Positions 35,550-46,932 of a stretch of DNA of 64,000 nucleotides are shown piece by piece; the first letter of the stretch is position 1; each line of letters begins with the position of its first letter. Made by a program: the position numbers and the translations under genes. This DNA comes from Tolypeutes matacus (Eukaryota > Chordata > Mammalia > Cingulata > Chlamyphoridae): NCBI GenBank assembly GCA_026826555.1, contig JAKSZT010054324.1:6547063-6611062 (forward strand), given 5' to 3'. The notes below the pieces were generated by a model. That model saw only the letters and a list, made by a program, of their open reading frames with translations. It ran no database searches and was not told where the DNA came from.

Positions 35550-37739
35550 AACTCTGTGGATTTTGTTTTTCAAATATAAACAAGTAAGAAGCATTTCTAT
35601 TTGTAATTGTATTTATATATTTCAAATTCCAGTAAATCACTCTGAAAAGATCACTACTTTTTATGTCTTTATATTTAAATGACAAGTTTTAAAAAATATT
35701 GGATTTCTCTGTTATCCATACCCCATTTGTACATGGCATTTTTCTATAAATCCAGTAAAGATTTTTGGCAATTCTCTGAGAATTATTAATTCTAGTTAAA
35801 AAAAAAAAAAAAAAACACAAATAAATATTGGCATTTTTTCCTTAAAATTAGAAAGAATGAAAGTATCCATTGAATCTTAGTCAAATTGTCCCAATCAGTG
35901 AAAATTATAATCCTTTCATGAAATATGACTTGTTTGAAAAAATGTTCTCATATGGCCACTATTTCCACTTTTGGTCAGTTTTTACTCAGTTTCCAAAATA
36001 AAATATAGCCACTCTGTTGAGAAAACATTTTTCCAAGTGGTACCAGACACTATGTTGAAGAAAATAGGGGATACTGATAAAAGTCTGTTTACATGATCAC
36101 CCTGGTCACCATGTTTTTTCTTCCAGCCAATGACTTACAAGTAGAATTCTTCCTCTCCTGACTTCTATGTGTAGGCTTTATCTACATACTGATAATTTTC
36201 CACATACTCCTTAGCAATAATGTCCTATTTTCTGCCTAAAATTTCCAAAGAGCTTCAGCTGATAGTTTGCTGGTGGTTTCCTTTCTTTAAACAATCTTAC
36301 ATTTCTCTCTCTTTGCAATATACCACTCATTGTTAACACAAATTACAAGTAATGTCTATTTGTATGTTCACAACCAAAGAGTAGAGGAATGGGGCATGTT
36401 TGTAATTGTGCAAGCATTTGTGGACCTTTGGAATTCAAATGTGAATTGAAAATGGGAGGTTTCTGGAGGCCATTTTGTTGTCCTTTCTATCTGGAGAGTT
36501 TTGCAGCCTGAAATGAAAAAAACTCCTTATAAACTGCATTTCCATTTCTTAAATGTATAAAGTGAAATTTGTATCAGACAAAAGGACAAGTCAGATATTT
36601 GTATGTAAATCTACCTTTTGTGTATTTCTTCTTATATCCTTGCATGAAATCAGCAGTTTCCAAGTGGTAAATAATTATCTCCCAAAGAAGAGTTATTCAA
36701 TTTAGAAGATAATCTCTTTTTCAGTGCAGACTTTTATATCATTTCTCATTTGATAGAGTTATTTTTTTCCTCTTTCAGATTGATTTAAAATCAGAAGCAA
36801 AATTATTTGTCAAATGGAATATTTACAGTGGGACTCTTATTCTCAGGGTGATTCACAGTTACAGTAACCCAAGAGCTATATTATTTGATAATTTACAACA
36901 AGTCCTGGTGTAAGGAATAGGCATAGGACTTAAAATACATGAAAAACTTGAAGCTAGACATATTCTTCTCCACATCCTATGATCATCTTTCCCTATTCCT
37001 TCAGAAAACTTTGTATTCCTCACACAACTGATGTGAAATAAATATTGCATTAAGAAGAAAATGGATGAGGAAGCAGAATATACTATAAGTTATACGTCAG
37101 AGTGATCTCTGCCATAGCTGAACTAAGCTGCATTTGCTTCGTTTGTCCTCCGGAGGCTACTTAATTCCTCCCAAAAGCCTGTAGCCAAGAACTGTGATAA
37201 ATATCTCTTTTTAATAGTCTGATACTGCAGCTCATTTACTTCTATATCAGTATCCAGTAGAATAATGGGATTGCTTTATAAAGTTTATTCAATATACTTT
37301 GAGAATCACTAATCAGTTGAGTTTTATCAAGCCATATTTGGGAAATTCCATTTTAAGATGAGGATAATTATGGATCTAGGACTAGTCTATAGATAGAAAT
37401 TTAAATGTCAAAGTCAAGGGAGTAGTTGACATTAAGTAGAGTGAGAATAGAAGGGACTTGAGGGAATTCCTGCAGAACACTTACAATTAAGGGGTCAATG
37501 AAGAAACTGCATTCTGCAAAGGAAACTAAAAAGAGCTGCACTGACAGAGAAGGAGAACGAGAAAAGAAAAGTGAAAAAAAAAATAGAATTATGTTATTTA
37601 AGCCAAAGTTGGTGACCTCTTGTAGTGAGGATGGCATCCCCTTTTCTCATTCCTTTGGAATCTATTTATCCTTTCTTTTGGGTTAAGGATGAAATATATA
37701 AAAATATTTAGTCGATGTGCTCCAATTCAGTAAGGTGTG
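35550..37739. other. intergenic, no recognised transposon
   Basis: AT-rich DNA with an A tract near 35800. The frames at 36859-37050 and 37401-37686 are unsupported; the latter sit in a purine-rich run (GAGAAGGAGAACGAGAAAAG). Confidence 0.35.
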
Positions 37740-37930
37740 GATATTGAAGTTAGACAGGCCTGTGGTACAACCCAAGCTTTTGCCCTCCCAGGATATATAT
37801 ATATATATATCTTGTTTCTTTACCTAATAAATGGAGCAATCAACTTTATCCATGGGGTTGCCATGATAATTAGATGGCATGGTACTTCTAAAAGTACCTG
37901 ACACATACTAGGAGCTGATTTAGAATTTAG
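37740..37930 (+). repeat. MIR fragment with an internal (AT)n
   Basis: TTGAAGTTAGACAGGCCTG, TTGCCATGATAATTAGATGG and AAGTACCTGACACATACTAG keep the MIR order. An (AT)n run at 37793-37810 interrupts it. Confidence 0.5.
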
Positions 37931-39435
37931 AACACTTGTGATCTAAATTATTTGCTAACATTTGCTAACATTGCCTGTAAATGTGTACTGATATGATATA
38001 AAATTGAGCCTTGAAAAGTGAACCAATATTTCTCCTTTAATAATTTTATTTGTGGTATCATAATTTTAAGTATAATTTCCTTAATTTCGACATTGAATAA
38101 ATTAGTAAAAATATGGTGGAAGTTATTTGTTCATTGTTAAGACACACTAAAAATGTTATTTCAGCATCAATAAATTAAAGTGCCTCCAATAATTCTCAGT
38201 CATATTAAAATAGAAGTTTTAATTTGACCACACTCTTATTTTGAATGATTTCTTCTCCTACAGTCTCAAGCCCTTAAGTTCACTGCATAGTTGGCTGGTG
38301 ACTAGGACAGACTGCTAAGTCTTTGCAAATTTTATTTGAGTATAATTTGCAAATTTTACTAGAGTAGATCTTATAAGTGAAATCAGGTCAGTACCACATT
38401 TTATTTAACTACTTAACCTTTACTTCTGCAGACCACACATGTCTTCAACAATTAGAACTGTATTTTCCAAAGAAGCAACCATATGTACCTTGAGGAGGAG
38501 AGTTACATATTCAAATATATTTGTCAATCCTTCTCTTAAGATTGCCAGTACACATATACCCCCCCTTTTTAACTTCAATTAGTATCCCAGAACATACTTT
38601 GAGTAATGTTCTACCTTCAAAAACTAATGTACATCAACCATGAAATTTTACTTCGTTATGTTGTGACTTACATAACTGAATACTCCAAAGATGGGGCTTG
38701 TTCCCTGTAAAGCTTGATCCAGTAATTCAAGTTTTATCACTTAGACCCCGTTTCTCCATACTATCCACTGGTCTCATGGTAAATCTCTGAACTATGGTAT
38801 CTCAGCAGTTACTTTACAGTGGAGTACTGGTAAATGGGATCTCAAAAAAAAGTCTTCATTCATACTTCATTTGTAGTATTTGTGATTGCGGTGTCAATAC
38901 TCTCACCATGATCAATTTCAAGTCCCCAATGTGATGTCACAGAATGCAGATTTGGATGTCCATGGGCTTTCAAAAGCCAGTCCAGGGGCACACCAACACA
39001 CTTCTGACAGTTGAAGTGCCAGTGTTCACATTTTCACATCACCAAGTCCTGGGAAAGAATTAGAGGAGGAGGGAGGAAATATCTTTTCCTCAAAACCTTT
39101 CACTAATATTTTTCCATATCTCATGGACTCTGATTGATTTACATGCTCATTCTTGATGCAATTTCTGGAGGAATAAAATTTGCATATGGGCTTAAGCTGG
39201 TCCAGGACTTAACCTTTGATTTGTGAACCATCTCACCCTTTTTTGCTGCATTTGCATAGGTGGAGTAAAATTCCCATTCAGAAACCAGAGAGAATTACTG
39301 ATTTTTTTAAAAAAGGGTAGAATGAATCCTGGGGAAGAATCTACAAAACTGACGCTACAGCACATAAAAGGAAATCCATTTAGATTAAAATATCAGAGCT
39401 CCATTTGTTTGCAAGCTCTGTGAAAGCAGCATCTC
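37931..39435. other. intergenic, no recognised feature
   Basis: No gene or clear repeat was seen. The frame at 39223-39423 has no recognisable domain. Confidence 0.35.
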
Positions 39436-39530
39436 TGTCCCTATCCTCCTTCTACTGATACTATCTAGCATGGTGTCTGGCAAATAAGTGCTCAATAAAT
39501 ATTTGTTGAATGAAGGTTAATAGTTGTCAT
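39436..39530 (+). repeat. L2 3' end
   Basis: GTGTCTGGCAAATAAGTGCT followed by CAATAAATATTTGTTGAATG is the standard L2 3' terminus. Confidence 0.6.
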
Positions 39531-39939
39531 TCAAATATTTTTGACTTGATGAATGAGTAAAGTCAAAATTTTTACACAAATAACTTAGTTTCCAGCTTTT
39601 CCTTATTAAAATTCTTCTTGGATTTTGATACATGGACCAGTATCAGTGTCCATAATTTTGTAAACAATCTTGCTACTTAGAGTAAATCATCCACCAAAAA
39701 TGATTCCCAGCCATTATATTAAATATTAGCCTATGACAGGTAATGCTGAGCTAACAGTATATTTTTCTGGGTTTTACTATGAGAATTGACCCATTATCAT
39801 AGCATCCAACAATGTTGTTATAAAGAAACCCATTTTAGTATTTGTCATTTTAGTATTTTAATAGGAATTTTCACCCTTACACCACCCAACTAATGGATTG
39901 AGCAGTTGGTTGGTGCAGTGGTTAGCCATACACAATTTT

Positions 39940-40480
39940 GGTGATAACAAAGATCAAACAAATAAAACCCTGCTTGTGTTCACTCACAGGCACTGCTTCA
40001 ACCACAGGAGATTATTGATTAATTTAAGAGCTTTGTTTATCTTTTTGGGAGATTTGAAATAATACAGGAGGATTGCAATCAGACATCTTTTTTTTATTTT
40101 CTCTCCACATATCGTTTTGCAAATGTTAAAATAGCTACTCAATTGTTTTCTCCCTAGTATCCTGTGTATTTTGTGGGCTATGTGGAGATTAATAGCAGCC
40201 TGCAATAATCTGTTGTCCTTTGTGGAAAAAACTGTGCTGCAGTTTCTGGAAAGAAATAATTGGTACGTAGCTTATAGAGTCAACGTCTGAATTTAATGGA
40301 GCATAAAGGGGTGGTATTTCTCATGAAGGAGGCATATTATCCGTTTAAACAGCTTTCAGTCTTGCACATAAATTAGACCTTTGACAAGCTTTGGAAAAGA
40401 GAAACCACACGGTAATGAATTAACATGCTTGCATATTCCTAACAAAGAAACCATCTCTTTTGAAAAGAAGAGAAAGCTCC
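39940..40480. other. repeat-free block, candidate conserved non-coding element
   Basis: The block shows no transposon similarity that I can see. It contains homeodomain and POU-like cores (TTGATTAATTT, TAATGAATTAACATGCTTGC). The setting is a gene desert where conserved regulatory elements would be expected. It is proposed on texture alone. Open frames on the minus strand at 39984-40205 and 40439-40786 have no domain support. Confidence 0.25.
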
Positions 40481-42450
40481 AGTGACTCTGCTACATTTAA
40501 TTATTGACTTTTCCATATTGTTTGCAGCCACTTTGTTTGCCCGTTTAATGTAAAATGTATGTATGGTAATTGGTTTATAGGTACTCATAAAACTCAGACT
40601 GCAAATGAGATAATGTATGAAGAATTTATTGCATATGCCCTTCAGACATAGAGCTAAACTTGGCATAAATGAAAAGTGGTCAATGTATATATTGCCAAGG
40701 TCTTTCCTTAAGGCACCAAGGAAGGAGAGATTTTTTTTATAGCGTATTTGTGGTGAAATTCTTAAATAGCTACAATTGAAAAACATTTTTTATTTTTCTC
40801 CACAATATTCCCCTTACCATTTGCAAAAAATATAAATAAAAGAAATTCAGAGTGCTTTCTAGCATCCCTCTTGGTGAAGATGTTTTTGCTAAATATAACA
40901 ATAATTTGTAGAGTATGGATCTTGATAAACTTCAGTCCCACCTAGTATATTTATTACCAAAATTTATGTTCTTTGTAAAAAGAAATTGAACATGTTTGTT
41001 TTTATACTTCCAGTAAATTTAAGGAATAATTAATATAAAGCTGATACTTTTTGAGTTATCATTCTCTGTATACTATAACAGATATGGCATCTTGGAAGTT
41101 CCCTTTCAACTTAGCCCAAACCCCGAGGCAGGACTGCCCAACACTGGGAGAGGTGACCATTAATCTTACCGAGGAATGGAGATTCCATACCTTCTTTTAT
41201 ATAAACAGCTCATTCCAATAGCTACTGACTCATTCGGCCAAGGACTTATTTCCTCTATTGAACTGAAATCATCCCGTCTCACTGTTGGCCCATTCAGTTT
41301 CCTTTTATGTCATAATTGTAAATAGATAGCAAATTCCACTGGAGCCCCTCTTACAGACATCACTGGAAATACAACAGATTTTGGTTAAATTTCCAGTGAA
41401 CTGATAGATAAGCCAGTTCTTACAGGAGTTAGCTGTAATGCTGAAAACTGGTTATATTTAAGCAGAAAATATTTACTTATCGTATTAGGAAAAAATCAAG
41501 AGGAAGCTCATTCAATAAACATTTCAAGACAAGATGACAAAAAGAACTCTGGAAGTAGAGAAGTGTCCAAATGTAAAATTTACACTAATAAAATATTATC
41601 ACTCAGAAAGATGCAAAGGAATTACCACCAATAAAATTGCTCTTAAAAAATGATGACGATGAAATGAAGTTTGAATTCAACCAAGTTTCCTCCTTGACTC
41701 TATACTTATACTTAGGAGAAAAATCTGTTCCTACAAGGGCAAGAATATGGACCAGAGTAGTATACATTAGATCATGATGCCTCTCCCATTAAGTGTTCGT
41801 TTTTCATAAATACGCCAGTTTATAAGGCACCAGGGCAGTGTTTTTTTTTCCTTTTCACCAATAAAAGGCAAGGGAGCTCAGTAGTTATTAAAAAAACATG
41901 TTTGGAATCAGTCAAAACAGGATAATTCCAACCCTTTAGGATGAGAAGAGATTGTGTATGTAAAAACTATAAAACAGAATATGACAAAGGCTCTGGGTAC
42001 AATAATGTTACCTATTGCTGGTATTGGCTATTGTGTTCTTAAAATTGTTTTTATTATTTTATTTTAATTTCCTTTAAAGGGAGAAATAGAGTCATACTAC
42101 ACTTGTATGGTATTTATTTAAGGTAAGCTAGAATAACATCTATGCCTCTTTATATACAATGCTAAAGAAAATTTTGTACTTATCTGACAGGCAAACAGGC
42201 CTAGTTGACACAAATCTTCGAAACCTCTGTACAGGTAATTGAGGAGGAAAAAAGAAAAATTGGGTATTGGGGAGAAAAATTAAAAAATGATTGGGATTAT
42301 AGAATTTATATTTTTAAAAATCTAATGGCAAACAAGAACAAACCATCATTTTTTTAATCACAAAAATAATTTTCCTTGAGGGTCCCTATTCTCACTAATT
42401 TGAGAAATGATAAAGGCACATTTGATTAACTCTATTCAAGAAACATTTTG
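40481..42450. other. intergenic, no recognised feature
   Basis: A GC-richer patch at about 41085-41290 has no recognised identity. The rest is AT-rich with no gene. Confidence 0.35.
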
Positions 42451-42454
42451 GTAT

Positions 42455-42650
42455 TTTAGAAAGAGTATGCACTTTGAAGGTAGAGAAATCTGTATTATAA
42501 ACCCAGTTCTTTCCCTTACTAGGTGTGCTAACTTGGAAAAGTTCTTTAACTTCTCAGACCAGTGTGCTCTTCATTTATAAAATAATAAAATGGATATGGT
42601 AACGCAGGCTTATCTTGAGATGTGTATGTTGTAGGATAAAAAGTTAATTT
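42455..42650 (+). repeat. MIR
   Basis: AGAAAGAGTATGCACTTTGA, CTTACTAGGTGTGCTAACTT, TTCTTTAACTTCTCAGACC and TCATTTATAAAATAATAAAA follow the MIR sense strand. Confidence 0.7.
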
Positions 42651-43128
42651 ACACTACTCTCAGATTTACAAGGAGACAGCCTCTTCTGATTCTGTAATTG
42701 TTCTGAGCTTTCTCTGCAGCCCTACTCTTTCACTTTATTGGGGAGAAGAAAAAAGCAATTTTAGTACAATATGAAAAACTCTCTCTATTCTGATAATTTA
42801 AGCACTTTATTTAGGTAACTATGTTTCTTTTGGAAGGATTATTCTTTCATATTCCCTTTGCATTCCCTGCTTCTTTTCAAGATGGAGTAAAGGATGGGGT
42901 GGGGTGGGGGCAATTAAGTGACACATGGCACAGTGTGGTGGATAGGATTCAGGGGATATGCTATGTGAAGTTTTCTATTTACAGCAGCTCTTCCCTAGGA
43001 GACATCAAAACTGACTTGTGTTTCGTCTTAAATGGTGCGAACCTCCAGAAACTCATAAGGAACCATAACCATAGACTGTGAGTAACTCTGGGATGCTGGG
43101 CCTCTCTTGGGCCTAATAAAATACCTTC

Positions 43129-43585
43129 CTAACTGTGATAGTTAATGTGTCAACTAGGCCAGGTATTTGTGTCCAGGTGTTTGGTCCAGCAAGCACTGAT
43201 CTAATTGTAATACAAGAACATTTATGGACTTTGGACACCAGTGAGTTGACTGGGTGGATGGCTGATTACATCTGTATCAATCAGGGAGATTGCCTTCATT
43301 AATGGGTGATGTCTTTATCCAATCAGTTGAAAACCTTAAAAGGGGAAGTGATTTCAACATTCAGAGAGAATTTCCCAGCTCATCTTTGGACAGCCAACTG
43401 CTCCCAGAAACTCAACAACGACCTTCATTGAACTTTCATCGGAGTCCCTGGTTTGCAGCCTGCCTGTGGAACCTGGACTTGTGCATCCCCACAGTCACCT
43501 GAGAGACTCTTATAAAATCTCATACTACTGACAGACATCTCCTGTTGATTCTGTTTCCCTAGAGAACCCTAACTCATACACTAAT
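43129..43585 (+). mobile_element. MLT2-like ERVL solo LTR, complete
   Basis: The element, about 43134-43580, begins TGTGATAGTTAATGTGTCAA and ends GAGAACCCTAACTCATACA. CTAAC and CTAAT flank it. It is the best preserved of three related copies in the window, in opposite orientation to the other two. The 70-residue frame at 43290-43502 is the mirror of the frame in the copy at 2292-2552, and both reflect LTR sequence, not protein coding. Confidence 0.8.
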
Positions 43586-44257
43586 CACTGAACAATCAGG
43601 CTTGTTTAAACCAACAGTGAGCCCAACTATGGACTCAATCCATCCTAGATAGTGTGCTAAAATGGTAGTAAGTATAATCACCATGAACTCTCCCTTTCTA
43701 ATAACTAAAACCTGACCTTTCCTCTTCAGTGAACCATGCAGTGAATTTCTTGTGTTTGTTCTCTTACATAGAAAATTAATAGACAAAACTTAAAATTTTT
43801 TAACTGATGATCTGTTTTACTCTTTGACAACATGTTGATACTCTCTACGGTGAACTTGGTGCAGTCCCATTTCTGACTCTTCCAGTGGTATCTGCTGGAA
43901 AACTGCATATAGGGAACTTACAGTCTGTTCTCTCTCAGTTTGGTCAGGGTCTGGTGCTCTTTCCTGATGGTCCCATCAAGACCCTGGGGCTTGCTTTTCC
44001 TTCCCTGACATGGTAGTCTGCTCTCTAGCTCTCAGACATTATTTTAAGCAAATAAAGACTTCAGCTAGATATTCTATGGATTTGAACTACTCATAATCCT
44101 ATCCTCTCCAATCCAAACCAAATACTAGCATAATTGACCCACCAGGCAGAAGTATTATTATTTTAATTAAATAATATAATTTCATATTATTAGCCAATTT
44201 CCAGAAAGCTTTCTTCCCCGAAGCACAAATATTTTATATTTATGAAATTCAAAGGAG

Positions 44258-44415
44258 TATCCCATGATAATTTTGATTGTTTTCTTATATGCAAATATAC
44301 TTCATCATTAATACTTTCAAGATAAACCCCCCAAAGACCCCTGAACATTACTGACTTCTCACTTACCACCATATATTCCACAACTGTTGTTTCTTGTCTT
44401 CTTGGCTCCAGCCTG
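44258..44415 (+). repeat. local direct repeat, copy 1
   Basis: TACTTTCAAGATAAACCCCC, CCCTGAACATTACTGACTTC, CATATATTCCACAACTGTTG and TTGGCTCCAGCCTGTCTATA line up in order with copy 2 at about 45645-45800. The family is not recognised. Confidence 0.5.
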
Positions 44416-45129
44416 TCTATAAGAAACTTCTCCAGATTTGGTTAGTTTTCCCTTAGAGCTCTGTGTGTACCTCTGTATTTTCCATTAGCATATTGTGTAA
44501 TCTGTTTACCGTTTACTCACTGAGGATGAGATTTCCTCCATTGTCTTCCCTTCTACATGCCCCCTTCAATTACAAGCCCTACCACCTTCTTTTATCACCA
44601 TTCCAAGAGTATTCTCTCATCTTGAAAGTCTGGACTGCAAATTAAATGGAAAGGTGAAGCAAGGATAAAAGCAATAGATAGGCTAGGTTTGGATCAAGAT
44701 AATGGACCATGGAATGAGTAGATTCATTCACTAATGTGACCAAGTATTCCCTTAAACTTTCCATTCCAAGACTAAGGTGTGCATCATTGATTGGAAAATA
44801 TCTCACCTATAACATATCTTCTATTGAAGAAGCATTTGTCCTCAAACTTAGCCACCTTCCTGCCAAGTTTCTTAGCTCCCTTAGCCTCCAACTTGGGTTT
44901 CTAGAGCTAACTGAACCCTATTAGCTCATGGACCTTCAAACCTCAACATGTGAAAATCATTTGATGAATCATATATAAATGAAATTATCTAGCCAAATGA
45001 ATATAAAACCATTACCGATAGATATGATTTTAAACCATAAGTCATAGGGCATCAAAGGATTTTAATTAGTTCTCTTATCTCCTGATTTAGCAAATTTCCA
45101 GAGATTATCTTCTGTATTATCCCAGAAAA

Positions 45130-45390
45130 AGTTGTTGAGAGGAAATGTTTGAAGTATATAGAATTTGGAGTAAGACAACATGAGTTTGACTCATGATTCC
45201 ATAATTTAAAAAAATATTTTTCCAGGACAGATTGTTTCACATCTCTGAATCATAATTTATTATCTGTAAAATGGAGATCATAATCTCTCAAAGTGGTGCT
45301 GTGCTGGGAGAACTTGCAATAACACTTCTGAAGTGTTCAGCACATGTCACATGGTAGGCAAATAATTAATTTTAGTTTTCTCAACTTCCT
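45130..45390 (+). repeat. MIR
   Basis: CATGAGTTTGACTCATGATT, TCACATCTCTGAATCATAAT and TTATCTGTAAAATGGAGATC are a MIR sense core, followed by CAGCACATGTCACATGGTAG. Confidence 0.65.
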
Positions 45391-45644
45391 TCACAGCATT
45401 CCACTCCATGAGTACTCCAATTCTTAGGTCTAAATTCTACCACTAGCCCTATAGTAATTCAGACTTTTCTGGCTTCCAGAAAATCACAGCCATACAAACA
45501 ATCTATGAGAAAATAGGTAACTGGTGCTATGAAAAGCCTTGCAAAGTAATTTCCTCAAAGTAATAGAGAACATTCTTATTCAAAGAGCCTCAAAATAATG
45601 AAGGAAGTACATGTTTATTTGTCCACCTTTCATGTGGTGGCCTG

Positions 45645-45800
45645 AGAGGTGGCCCATGGTAATTGTGGCTATTTTCTTCTATATTATAAATTTCCTCATC
45701 GTACTTTCAGGATGCACCCTCTAAAATCCCTGAATATTACTAGGTTCTTGCTCACCAGCATATATTCCTCAGCTGCTGTTCTGGCTCTAGCCTCCCTAAA
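45645..45800 (+). repeat. local direct repeat, copy 2
   Basis: TACTTTCAGGATGCACCC, TCCCTGAATATTACTAGGTT, GCATATATTCCTCAGCTGCT and CTGGCTCTAGCCTCCCTAAA match copy 1, about 1.4 kb away and upstream of IZUMO3. Confidence 0.5.
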
Positions 45801-46653
45801 AGAAGGTAGAAAATGGTCATATAGGATGGCTGGATAAATCATCCCAAAATAAATGTAGCTTAAATTTCTGAGAAATTCTTAGTTATATAAAAATTATAAA
45901 TTTTATCAATTATATCAATGATATATAGACATTCAATACTTTATTCTTAATATCTCTGCTACCAATAGGGACTGGGATCCTAAGCAACTCAGTGTTCTGG
46001 GCCTTTCTTATCTCCTCTGTAAGAGTAGAGTTCATGTTAAACAATCTAAAGTCCTATAATCCTTCCTTCATCCATCTCTGCTGTAATACTGAACCCCGAA
46101 ATTGGTTTCCAGATTCTAGGACTCCCCTGTTCTGACATTCATATATGGAGAAAGGGAAATCAAAGGCTTAGTTCTTCTGCTCTTTGCCATTCTTTTACCT
46201 TGCCAAGAAGTTAAAGTTTCCTAGAGCATTCCATTGAAAAGGCAGATTGTAGAGGCTCATAGAGACTGCAGAGGCTTTGAAACTTTCAGGAAAGATGCAT
46301 AACTATACTCAAATGGTCAGGAGGGGTGTGTGGGAATCTACTGAAGACACAAATCAGGGAGAAAGCTAACTAAACACTTTTTCTGAGACATCTTCCTGCA
46401 TAGAACTCTGCTTTTGTAAGCTCGAGATTTCTTTCCCTCTTTGTGTTCTAAACTCAGAACTCAGGCATCTGCTCCCCAGCTGGCAGTTCCCTCTCTATGA
46501 AATGAAGGATAAAACTCAGAAAACAACTGAAGATCCTAAGGGAAATGAGATTGCCTAGAAGTGGGATGGAAACGGAGGAAAAGGTGGAGTCAGATTATCC
46601 AGGAGACAGTTCTTATTCCTGGATTTTTGAAGAAAAAGGAACTAGGTGAACTA

Positions 46654-46667
46654 GTTGCCAGGACAAC
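46654..46667 (+). promoter_or_regulatory. RFX X-box upstream of IZUMO3
   Basis: GTTGCCAGGACAAC is an imperfect palindrome matching the canonical X-box GTTGCCATGGCAAC at 12 of 14 positions. It ends 33 bases before the ATG. RFX2 and related factors drive many spermatid genes through such sites, so a role in testis expression of IZUMO3 is a reasonable inference. No clear TATA box is seen nearby. MYB-like cores at 46571-46575 (AACGG) and 46607-46611 (CAGTT) are short and could be chance. Confidence 0.6.
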
Positions 46668-46700
46668 CTGCTGTTAGGGAGAGGGGTTGGGGGCAGGGAG

Positions 46701-46932
46701 ATGGGTGACCTTTGGTTACTCCTGCTCCTGCCCCTGTCCCTGGCAGCCTTACATGGAGTCAAAGGCTGTCTGGATTGTGACCCCAAATTCAAAGAGGATA
46801 TTAAGACCTTGCTGGCAAAGCTCGTGCCCTCAGAGGTCCCTGGCCGAACTCATTTGCTTGAACGGCAGATTAAGGAGATTCTCCATATAAGCTCCAAGGT
46901 CTCCCACAGGAGCAAGATGCTTCGGGTATTGG
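46701..46932 (+). CDS. IZUMO3: IZUMO3 coding exon 1
   Basis: 232 bases encoding residues 1-77 and the first base of codon 78: signal peptide, CxxC motif (C23, C26) and the first helices of the Izumo domain. Donor GTGAGG at 46933. Reading on past the donor stays open for seven more codons before a stop at 46953, so an unspliced reading would give an 84-residue artefact. Confidence 0.95.

Noticed and set aside
40439..40786. 115-codon minus-strand frame as a gene
   Set aside because: No known domain, AT-rich codons, no splice or poly(A) context; frames of this length occur by chance in a 64 kb window.
46687..46890. Overlapping frame of 67 codons starting just before the IZUMO3 ATG
   Set aside because: It is an out-of-frame shadow of IZUMO3 exon 1; the other frame carries the signal peptide and CxxC motif.
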